DNA of 22,206 bases from a virus. Below, in pieces: positions 16,204 through 20,813 of this stretch (position 1 is the stretch's first letter; each line of letters starts with the position of its first letter). The stretch spans positions 1 through 22,206 of the IMG/VR virus record IMGVR_UViG_3300037517_000870; one strand, written 5' to 3'. Under the pieces are notes generated by a model. The model was not told the DNA's origin. It ran no database searches and was given only the letters and a program-made list of their open reading frames with translations. The translations under genes and the position numbers were made by a program.

Positions 16204-16371
16204 ATGAACGCAACGATCTTCGCGGCGGTTGTCCGCCACGTCCTGACCGCCGTCGGCGGCGGTTTCGCGGTGTCTTGGGGCGTCGACGGTGAGACGCTGG
16301 ATGGGATCATCGGCGCGCTTGCCACGCTCGCCGGGCTGGGTTGGTCGGTCTGGGACAAGCGTGTCAAATGA
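16204..16371 (+). CDS. Putative holin, Pam3-gp28 type
   Basis: 55 residues; too short for common cutoffs. ATG 16204 with GAGG ~7 nt upstream; the stop TGA overlaps the endolysin ATG (ATGA). The pattern is N-terminal VRHVLTAVGGGFAVSWGV, a short polar link (DGETLDG), a second hydrophobic stretch (IIGALATLAGLGWSVW) and a basic end (DKRVK). It matches small two-span phage holins that I remember as the Pam3-gp28 family. It would form the membrane holes that let the signal-less endolysin reach the cell wall. Position directly before the lysozyme gives strong context. Confidence 0.82.
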   Translation: MNATIFAAVVRHVLTAVGGGFAVSWGVDGETLDGIIGALATLAGLGWSVWDKRVK

Positions 16372-16880
16372 CGCGGTTTGACGAGTGCCTGCGCTACGTC
16401 CTGCAACATGAGGGCGGCTACGTCAACAACCCCCACGATCCGGGCGGCCACACCAACCTGGGCGTCACCAAGGACACTTGGGAGCGGTGGGTCGGGCATC
16501 CGGTCAGCGTCGACGCCATCCGCGCGCTGACGGTCGAGCAGGTCACCCCGGTCTACCGTGACAAGTACTGGGACCGCCCACGGTGCGGCGCGCTGCCCGC
16601 CGGCATCGACTATGTCGTCTTCGACACGGCGGTCAACAGCGGGCCTGGCCGCGCGATCAAGTTCCTGCAAGAGGTGGCCGGTACCACGCCTGACGGCGTG
16701 CTTGGCCCTCGGACGCTGGCGGCGGTCGAGGCAATCGCGGCGCCGGATGTCATCAACGCGTACTGCGACAAGCGGCTCGCGTTCCTGCAAGAGCTCAAGA
16801 CGTGGGAACACTTCGGCCGTGGCTGGGGTCGGCGCGTGCTGGAGGTCAGACGGACTGCTCTGGTGATGGCAGCGGTCTGA
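16368..16880 (+). CDS. Endolysin, GH108 N-acetylmuramidase
   Basis: 170 residues from ATG 16368, overlapping the holin stop. The N-terminal half is glycosyl hydrolase family 108: RYVLQHEGGYVNNPHDPGGH with Glu15 as the expected catalytic residue, then TNLGVTKDTW and VYRDKYWDRPRC. The C-terminal half (DYVVFDTAVNSGPGRAIKFL, TPDGVLGPRTLAAVEA) is the PG_binding_3 peptidoglycan-binding domain usual in this family. It would cut glycan strands between MurNAc and GlcNAc. No signal peptide or anchor, so release depends on the holin. Its 3' end overlaps the last leftward gene by 35 nt. Confidence 0.92.
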   Translation: MTRFDECLRYVLQHEGGYVNNPHDPGGHTNLGVTKDTWERWVGHPVSVDAIRALTVEQVTPVYRDKYWDRPRCGALPAGIDYVVFDTAVNSGPGRAIKFLQEVAGTTPDGVLGPRTLAAVEAIAAPDVINAYCDKRLAFLQELKTWEHFGRGWGRRVLEVRRTALVMAAV

Positions 16881-16881
16881 C
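16845..16881. terminator. Inverted repeat spanning both convergent stop codons
   Basis: GTCAGAC (16845-16851) and GTCTGAC (16875-16881) are perfect 7-bp complements. Inside them CTGC (16855-16858) can pair with GCAG (16869-16872) around a 10-nt loop. The left arm contains the leftward gene's stop (16846-16848) and the right arm the endolysin stop (16878-16880). No T-runs flank it. It could slow polymerases from both sides where the two transcription units meet, but the stem is modest and chance is not excluded. Confidence 0.35.
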
Positions 16882-17022
16882 GTGGTAGTCGCCGCAGAAG
16901 CGGCATAGGTACACCACCCCGCCGCCCAGCGTCTGCGCGAGATGGACGGTCTGCTCCTTGGTCGGGCAGCGCCGCTCCAACTCGCGCCAGGCTTCTTCCT
17001 CCTCGGGTGTCCAGTCGGTCAC
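16846..17022 (-). CDS. Small Cys-containing phage protein (58 aa)
   Basis: 58 residues from a GTG at 17022; another in-frame GTG at 17025 is equally possible. AGGAGG lies 4-7 nt upstream and overlaps the stop of the gene before it, so it is the last gene of the leftward operon. The protein begins MTDWTPEEEEAWRELERRCP and contains YLCRFCGDYH. Cys40-x2-Cys43 with Cys19 and His47 could bind zinc. A longer opposite-frame reading over the endolysin lacks any recognisable pattern and was rejected. Function unknown. Confidence 0.72.
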   Translation of the reverse strand: MTDWTPEEEEAWRELERRCPTKEQTVHLAQTLGGGVVYLCRFCGDYHVRPLPSPEQSV

Positions 17023-17034
17023 CACGGCGCCTCC

Positions 17035-17538
17035 TCACTTACCAAGGACGCTGAACCAGCTTTGCGGCTGCGTCGGGGCTTTGGTTCGGGGTTTAGGGGC
17101 GGCTCGACTCTCCCCGTCTTCGATTCGGTAAACCCTGTTGGCGGGAACGGCCACGGGATCGGGCTGCGGTTTGGCGCGGGACTTGCGCGGCGCAGGCGGG
17201 GCGACCTCTTTGTCGACGAGGTGCCAGAGTTTGCGCCCTCGTTCCCCGAGTTTGAATTGGACACGGTTTTCCCTCTCCAGTTTTTTGATAGCGACCTGAG
17301 CCGCGTCAGTGCTGATACAGAAGTGACGGGCAATCGTCTCATACGACTGCCAGCCCTTGCGTTCTGACATGAACTTGATCAAGCGTTCTTCGGTCATGGT
17401 TCCAACCTCATAAAGGATGACCTCCTGCGTCTTGAAGCGAGCCTTGCAAGCGAGGCAGTTTCGTACCCTGAAAGCATCCGCATTCTTGCGCCATCGTTTG
17501 AAAGCCAACGCCGCGCCGCAGTTGGGGCAAGGCGTCAT
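17035..17538 (-). CDS. NrdR-like zinc ribbon plus winged-helix protein
   Basis: 167 residues from ATG 17538; AAGGAGA lies ~8 nt upstream inside the end of the preceding gene and the start overlaps that gene's TGA. Residues 4-40 are a zinc ribbon: CPNC (4-7) and CLAC (28-31), with FRVRNCLACKARFKTQE close to the NrdR pattern RRR.C..C..RF.T.E. Residues ~49-109 look like a winged helix (MTEERLIKFMSERKGW, YETIARHFCISTDAAQVAIK, KLWHLVDKE). The C-terminal ~55 residues are Pro/Arg/Lys-rich and probably disordered. NrdR's ATP-cone is absent. I infer a DNA-binding regulator; the target is unknown. Non-regulatory zinc proteins remain possible. Confidence 0.82.
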   Translation of the reverse strand: MTPCPNCGAALAFKRWRKNADAFRVRNCLACKARFKTQEVILYEVGTMTEERLIKFMSERKGWQSYETIARHFCISTDAAQVAIKKLERENRVQFKLGERGRKLWHLVDKEVAPPAPRKSRAKPQPDPVAVPANRVYRIEDGESRAAPKPRTKAPTQPQSWFSVLGK

Positions 17539-17888
17539 CCATTCTTCTCCTTCAGTTTTGCTTCGATGGCTCGGGCGAATTGGTACGGCAGCATCCGTTC
17601 GCCTTCGACGGACCCCTGCATCACGGCGGCGATCTCCTGATCCGTCAGCCCGACCCATTCACGTTGTGCTGCGGCATACAGCATTGTTCCGATTGGCAGC
17701 GCATCAACATCTTCTTGTTGATAGTCAAGGTCGTGCTTCTCACCTACACCGTAGCAAACCCACGCAACAGGCTCCTGCTTCTCTGCCTGTTCGATGGCGG
17801 TTCGGAGGGCGGCTCTTGCTGCGTTTACCTGCTCCCACGAATAAGCATCCAACGCCTCCAGCGCTTGTTTCATTGCTTCTATGCTCAT
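17535..17888 (-). CDS. Conserved phage protein, paralogue of the gene at 18183
   Basis: 117 residues from ATG 17888, with GGAGAAAGC directly upstream; a longer frame to 17939 would overlap the upstream gene. It starts MSIEAMKQALEALDAYSWEQ, has LRTAIEQAEKQEPVAW in the middle, and ends REWVGLTDQEI ... YQFARAIEAKLKEKN. This 'MKQALEAL / AIEQAE..EPVAW / LTD.EI / FARAIEAKLKEKN' layout is frequent in small early genes of environmental phages; function unknown. The 3' end encoding LKEKN doubles as the SD of the next gene. It is a clear duplicate of the gene two positions upstream. Confidence 0.82.
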   Translation of the reverse strand: MSIEAMKQALEALDAYSWEQVNAARAALRTAIEQAEKQEPVAWVCYGVGEKHDLDYQQEDVDALPIGTMLYAAAQREWVGLTDQEIAAVMQGSVEGERMLPYQFARAIEAKLKEKNG

Positions 17889-18190
17889 GCTTTCTCCACT
17901 TGTTCCAGTAGTTTGAGTTTCATACGCTCCAGAATCCACAAAACCTCGCCACCGTCTGCATAAGTCGATGCAAAATACTCCTGTCCGTCTATGTCGTACC
18001 CGGCAATCACAAACCCTTGCAACTTACCTTTTGTGTTTTCCAACACAAGGTCAGGATTCAGGTCTAATCTAGTAATACCGTTGAACAGGATGACATTGTT
18101 CACATCTGGCCTCATGTTTGCACCCCCATGTTTAGGTGAGGCGCAAGTCAGGCACTCTTTAGACGTTAATCCGTGTTCGCAATTAGGCAT
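17885..18190 (-). CDS. Small phage protein with N-terminal Cys/His cluster
   Basis: 101 residues from ATG 18190, preceded by AAGGAGAAG (which is also the coding end of the upstream gene). The N-terminus MPNCEHGLTSKECLTC has C4, H6, C13 and C16, a likely small zinc site common in tiny phage proteins. The rest (VNNVILFNGITRLDLNP, GFVIAGYDIDGQEYFAST, YADGGEVLWILERMKLKLLE) has strands and a terminal helix and is unfamiliar to me. An internal ATG (MRPDVNN) could give a shorter product without the Cys cluster. It sits between two duplicated genes. Function unknown. Confidence 0.78.
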   Translation of the reverse strand: MPNCEHGLTSKECLTCASPKHGGANMRPDVNNVILFNGITRLDLNPDLVLENTKGKLQGFVIAGYDIDGQEYFASTYADGGEVLWILERMKLKLLEQVEKA

Positions 18191-18542
18191 GGTTCTTCTC
18201 CTTCAGCTTTGCTTCGATAGCGCGGGCGAACTGATACCACGCACTTGCGGCTTCAAACTTGTAAAACTCTCTAGCAATCTCCTCATCCGTCAGCGGCTGG
18301 CGCTGTGCTGCGGGTGGGGTGGTGTAGAGGGGTCTAACGTCAGCTTGCGGTGGCTTGCGGTAATACAGGTCGGTCTTGTCGTACACACCCTGCCACGCCA
18401 CCGGCTCCTGCTCTGCCTGTTCGATGGCGGTGCGGAGGGCGGTGATGGCTGCGTCCTGATCTTGCTGAACCAGCGCCCCGACAATCTGCGGCCTTCCTCG
18501 CTCCAACGCCTCCAGCGCCTGCTTCATTGCGTCAAGGCTCAT
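18183..18542 (-). CDS. Conserved phage protein, paralogue of the gene at 17535
   Basis: 119 residues from ATG 18542, overlapping the previous stop (ATGA). It begins MSLDAMKQALEALERG, contains ALRTAIEQAEQEPVAW, then a linker with VRPLYTTPPAAQRQPLTDEE, and ends WYQFARAIEAKLKEKNHA. The EPVAW...PLYTTPP...LTDEEI order is the fuller form of the family; the shorter copy at 17535 has AAAQREWVGLTDQEI instead. DNA blocks of ~25 nt are nearly identical between the two copies (e.g. around 17785-17812 and 18415-18442). Function unknown. Confidence 0.82.
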   Translation of the reverse strand: MSLDAMKQALEALERGRPQIVGALVQQDQDAAITALRTAIEQAEQEPVAWQGVYDKTDLYYRKPPQADVRPLYTTPPAAQRQPLTDEEIAREFYKFEAASAWYQFARAIEAKLKEKNHA

Positions 18543-18880
18543 AACTTACCCCTTGCCCTAATTGCTTCGGGTACTGCGGTCACGCTGTGCGTATAGAACC
18601 GCGTCATTTTTTCAGCCACCTTCGCACACGCATCACGCTCTCGCTCTCTCACCTGCCACTCAAGTTCTTCGAGCAAGTCTTCTACTGTGTCGCCGTGCCC
18701 TGTCGCGTAGCTGAGTTCAATCATCCATGCAGCGACTTTGTTTCGTTCGGCAGCGGCGACGAGAGCGGCGAACCGCTTCAACGCATCTTCACCAAACACC
18801 CAAGCATTGGTGTTCCAGTCTTCCCGAGGAGACTGGTCTGCTGCCTCCTTCGCCATCCTAATGATGTCGTCGTCAGTCAT
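18539..18880 (-). CDS. Uncharacterised helical phage protein (113 aa)
   Basis: 113 residues from ATG 18880, with GGGAGA ~7 nt upstream. Begins MTDDDIIRMAKEAADQSPRE, then FGEDALKRFAALVAAAERNK and a helical charged segment (VEDLLEELEWQVRERERDAC). The 'DI..MA.EA ... L.RFA.LVAAAER' and 'RERDACAKVAE' motifs are widespread in small early phage proteins of no known function. Soluble; no membrane segment. The stop overlaps the start of the next gene by 4 nt. I do not assign a role. Confidence 0.82.
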   Translation of the reverse strand: MTDDDIIRMAKEAADQSPREDWNTNAWVFGEDALKRFAALVAAAERNKVAAWMIELSYATGHGDTVEDLLEELEWQVRERERDACAKVAEKMTRFYTHSVTAVPEAIRARGKL

Positions 18881-18881
18881 C

Positions 18882-19148
18882 TCAATTCTCCCTACTTTTT
18901 AGCTGCTCGTATGCGTGTCTGACTCTACGAAATGCATCGGCTTCAAGTTGGCGGACACGTTCAGCAGAAGAAACATCCAACTCGTCGGCGAGCTGCCGTA
19001 AAGTCAAAGCGTCTTTTTCGCTCAGCCATCGCGCTTCGAGAATTCGTCGCCTACGTGGCGAAAGACAATCAAGTATCTCCGGCACCTCTGCCACCATTTG
19101 CCGCAGTGCTTTCGCTATAAAGTAGTCAGCAATGTCTCGTACTCGCAC
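18882..19148 (-). CDS. Stand-alone sigma-70 family region 4 protein, RpoH-like
   Basis: 88 residues from GTG 19148, one base after the previous stop, with GGAG 6 nt upstream; a TTG at 19160 is a weaker alternative. Residues ~28-78 match sigma region 4: CLSPRRRRILEARWLSEKDA (4.1), then TLRQLADELDVSSAERVRQL and EADAFRRVRHA (4.2 helix-turn-helix). The segments ARWL.E, TL.ELAD and SAERVRQLE are those of RpoH (sigma-32). Compared with RpoH there is one extra residue (Ser60 or Ser61) in the helix-helix turn. Regions 1-3 are absent, so it cannot melt promoters alone. Likely binds -35-type DNA and/or the RNA polymerase beta-flap. The alphaCTD protein is encoded one gene upstream. Confidence 0.86.
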   Translation of the reverse strand: MRVRDIADYFIAKALRQMVAEVPEILDCLSPRRRRILEARWLSEKDALTLRQLADELDVSSAERVRQLEADAFRRVRHAYEQLKSREN

Positions 19149-19149
19149 G

Positions 19150-19383
19150 TCAGTCTCCAATCATCCGACCGATATTCGTCGGGTAGCCGATCAACGCTTT
19201 GATCTCAGGCGGGATCTTTGGCAAGGGGTGCCAGCCGATCCACCATTGATCTTTGCCGTCAAACCAACCGACCCCGGCTATACCACCCTTATTCAGCAGC
19301 AGGACTTTGGGACCGGCGGGGCAGGTGTCCATCGACCTCCAGAAGAGGTCTCCATCCGTTTCAGCCTCCTTGTTTGTCGTCAT
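19150..19383 (-). CDS. Small Trp-rich phage protein (77 aa)
   Basis: 77 residues from ATG 19383; GGGAGA lies ~8 nt upstream within the 3' end of the alphaCTD gene, which it overlaps by 23 nt. The core (FWRSMDTCPAGPKVLLLN, KGGIAGVGWFDGKDQWWIGW, HPLPKIPPEIKALIG) resembles small phage proteins of the DUF551-like 'W..MdtaP..G..vll ... W.PLP' type. Function unknown. It sits between the alphaCTD and sigma-region-4 genes; a functional link is possible but not shown. The overlap implies coupled translation. Confidence 0.75.
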   Translation of the reverse strand: MTTNKEAETDGDLFWRSMDTCPAGPKVLLLNKGGIAGVGWFDGKDQWWIGWHPLPKIPPEIKALIGYPTNIGRMIGD

Positions 19384-19831
19384 TCGGTTCGTCTCCCTTC
19401 AGGAACAAGCCACGCGACCGCAGCACCTCACGGATCTCATTCAAGGACTTCTTACCCATACCCGGGGCTCGGATGAGGTCCATTGCACGACGCTCACACA
19501 GCTGCTCGATGGTGTAGATACTCTCGGCGCGGAGGATGTTCTGTGCCCGCACGGTGAGATCGAGCTCGGTGAGAGGTGTGCCGTTCTTGGATTCTTCTTG
19601 TGCCTTTTTGTCTTGCTCTCTACGCCGTTCCAGCTCTTGAGCACGGTTCTCTTCTAACTTATCGAGTTCTTCCATGTGGTCGAGGATTTCCCGTCTTCTA
19701 TTCATCATCGCTCCCGCAACAGCGTATGCGCTGTTCGCCACTTGTTCTGCAGTAAGCATGTTCTTCTGGGGTGCGAGTGCTGCTGCCACACGTATCGCAA
19801 TCTCGTCCCACAGCTCCATTTCATTTGTCAT
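19361..19831 (-). CDS. RNA polymerase alphaCTD-like protein with coiled-coil N-terminus
   Basis: 156 residues from ATG 19831, with GGAG 7 nt upstream; it overlaps the previous gene by 11 nt. Residues 1-43 are helical, 44-83 strongly charged and likely coiled coil (DHMEELDKLEENRAQELERR). Residues 86-146 match the RNA polymerase alpha C-terminal domain: LTELDLTVRAQNILRAESIY, then APGMGKKSLNEIREVLRSRG. Against E. coli RpoA as I recall it, about half of ~59 positions agree. DNA-contact residues R265, N268, G296, K298, S299 and E302 are present as R95, N98, G126, K128, S129 and E132. Acidic D259 and E261, which face sigma region 4, are E89 and D91. The alpha N-terminal domain is missing, so it cannot replace alpha in the enzyme. 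Likely role: modifying host promoter recognition. Confidence 0.88.
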   Translation of the reverse strand: MTNEMELWDEIAIRVAAALAPQKNMLTAEQVANSAYAVAGAMMNRRREILDHMEELDKLEENRAQELERRREQDKKAQEESKNGTPLTELDLTVRAQNILRAESIYTIEQLCERRAMDLIRAPGMGKKSLNEIREVLRSRGLFLKGDEPNDDKQGG

Positions 19832-19985
19832 TTTGCGCTCCAATCTTTGCACGGGTGATCCTTGCTTCGACCACGATCTGGTCACACAGCTCCATGGCCT
19901 TCTTGAATTGCCCACTCAGCATCGCTTCATACATCTGCCGGGTGAGTTCTTTGATGGTGTGATGACCTTCTGCCCAATCATTCAT
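19821..19985 (-). CDS. Small helical phage protein (54 aa)
   Basis: 54 residues from ATG 19985, chosen because GGAG lies 6 nt upstream; the adjacent ATG at 19988 has only 3 nt spacing. It begins 8 nt inside the upstream gene and ends 11 nt inside the alphaCTD gene. Sequence MNDWAEGHHTIKELTRQMYE, then AMLSGQFKKAMELCDQIVVE, is almost entirely helical and amphipathic, like a TPR-type helical pair. A longer frame to a TTG at 20078 overlaps the upstream gene fully and is rejected. Function unknown; co-translation with the alphaCTD protein suggests a partner role, as inference. Confidence 0.7.
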   Translation of the reverse strand: MNDWAEGHHTIKELTRQMYEAMLSGQFKKAMELCDQIVVEARITRAKIGAQNDK

Positions 19986-20373
19986 CATCTTCTCCAAAGT
20001 CTGCTTCAGTGACTTGGTTCGCAAAGCGCCGCCACGTCGTGTAGTTGTAGCGGAAGTTCCTTCGTTGGTTAGACTCAAATCCGTTGATGGTCAGGGGCGA
20101 GTCGTTGTACATGGTGTCTTGCAACTTGCGCCGGAATTGCCCCGGATCAAAGTCAAGCCATGTCGCGTACTCGTTCAGCCCGGACACGCTCTCGTCGAAC
20201 ATGAACCGCAGCGCCGTGAGGGCGTCCACCGTAATGTGCGACAAGACCGCCTTGTCACCTTCTCGACGCTTGGGCGGTTGCGAGCAAGCGTCGGCCACGG
20301 CAAGCTGGATCACCGTGGCCAGCAGGTTTCGGCACGCTTGCGTCTGATCATGTCTGTCAAAAATTTCGATCAT
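19978..20373 (-). CDS. Conserved phage protein of unknown function (131 aa)
   Basis: 131 residues from ATG 20373, with AGGA ~8 nt upstream, overlapping the previous TGA by 4 nt. N-terminal part MIEIFDRHDQTQACRNLLAT is helical; the centre (ALRFMFDESVSGLNEYATWL, DFDPGQFRRKL) is a pattern repeated in many phages, where 'LRFlF....L..Y..WLd.DP..FR..L' precedes a basic C-terminus. Here the C-terminus has NQRRNFRYNYTTWRRFAN, rich in Arg and aromatic residues, possibly nucleic-acid-binding. Its place in the replication/early operon fits a DNA-linked role, but none is established to my knowledge. Confidence 0.83.
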   Translation of the reverse strand: MIEIFDRHDQTQACRNLLATVIQLAVADACSQPPKRREGDKAVLSHITVDALTALRFMFDESVSGLNEYATWLDFDPGQFRRKLQDTMYNDSPLTINGFESNQRRNFRYNYTTWRRFANQVTEADFGEDDE

Positions 20374-20501
20374 TTCATGTCCTTCAGTCGGGTAGGTTGC
20401 TGGGCGGCCGCCCACTTGGCCTGGTACTCGAGCTGCTCCGAGGGCGGCGTCCAGCCGTGCTTGCGCCAGGTGCGCTGGACGTCGGTCGCCGCTGCGATCA
20501 T
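20370..20501 (-). CDS. Tiny conserved phage protein (43 aa)
   Basis: 43 residues from ATG 20501, overlapping the previous stop as ATGA and ending with the same kind of overlap. Sequence MIAAATDVQRTWRKHGWTPP, then SEQLEYQAKWAAAQQ, carries 'DVQ.TWRK.GW.PPSE', a motif I have seen in very small phage early proteins. An upstream ATG at 20633 with a good-looking GAGGAG would give 87 residues, but its extra 44 residues read through another better-supported gene in a different frame, and GAGGAG there encodes Glu-Glu of that gene. Function unknown. Confidence 0.68.
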   Translation of the reverse strand: MIAAATDVQRTWRKHGWTPPSEQLEYQAKWAAAQQPTRLKDMK

Positions 20502-20686
20502 GTAGCGCTCGTCAAGCGCTTGAGCAGTTCCAGCCTCTCGCGCGAGTCGCGCAGCCTGCAAATTCTCATGTGCAGGCGTGTCGCAACGGACACGCGCCTC
20601 TTCCCTGTTACCTCTTCTTCCAGCAGCGCCCATAATTGCTCCTCAGTGAGTGAGTTTAGTTTTCGCAGAGTTTCTCGCCAGTTCAA
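20498..20686 (-). CDS. Small charged helical phage protein (62 aa), TTG start
   Basis: 62 residues from TTG 20686, preceded by GGAG at 7 nt. Begins MNWRETLRKLNSLTEEQLWA (initiator Met), then LLEEEVTGKRRVSVATRLHM and RICRLRDSRERLELLKRL. The 'L..L.EE.L..LL.EE..GKRR.S...RLH.R...LR..RER.ELL' pattern recurs in small early phage proteins. It overlaps the preceding coiled-coil gene by 44 nt in another frame, an unusually large overlap. A GTG at 20722 is a longer option without an SD. Function unknown; high charge suggests nucleic-acid or protein binding. Confidence 0.66.
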   Translation of the reverse strand: MNWRETLRKLNSLTEEQLWALLEEEVTGKRRVSVATRLHMRICRLRDSRERLELLKRLTSAT

Positions 20687-20813
20687 TTCGCTTCTCCAAG
20701 TTGTTGATCTGCACCAAGACACGGTCGAGCGCGCGCTTGGCAGCGTTGTAATCGCGCTGCCGTATGCGCGCCTCCAGCCGCGCCGCCTTCAGTCTCTCAG
20801 TCAAAGGGATCAC
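20643..20813 (-). CDS. Small coiled-coil phage protein (56 aa), GTG start
   Basis: 56 residues from GTG 20813; GGAGG lies ~8 nt upstream in the helicase 3' end and GTGA overlaps the helicase stop. Sequence MIPLTERLKAARLEARIRQR, then DYNAAKRALDRVLVQINNLE and KRIELARNSAKTK, is one long basic amphipathic helix, likely a coiled coil. It is too short for usual ORF cutoffs. Lying directly after an SNF2-type helicase, it could be a helicase partner or DNA-binding factor, but no family is recognised. Confidence 0.7.
   Translation of the reverse strand: MIPLTERLKAARLEARIRQRDYNAAKRALDRVLVQINNLEKRIELARNSAKTKLTH

Noticed and set aside
16610-17038. 142-codon minus-strand frame over the endolysin 3' half
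   Set aside because: The alternative 58-residue frame at 16846-17022 has a better-placed SD, a Cys-x2-Cys site and a much smaller overlap with the endolysin.
20370-20633. 87-residue version of the small gene at 20370, starting at ATG 20633
   Set aside because: Its first 44 residues lie over a frame with a more convincing protein pattern, and ATG 20501 gives the ATGA overlap seen throughout this operon. Kept as an open alternative in the findings.
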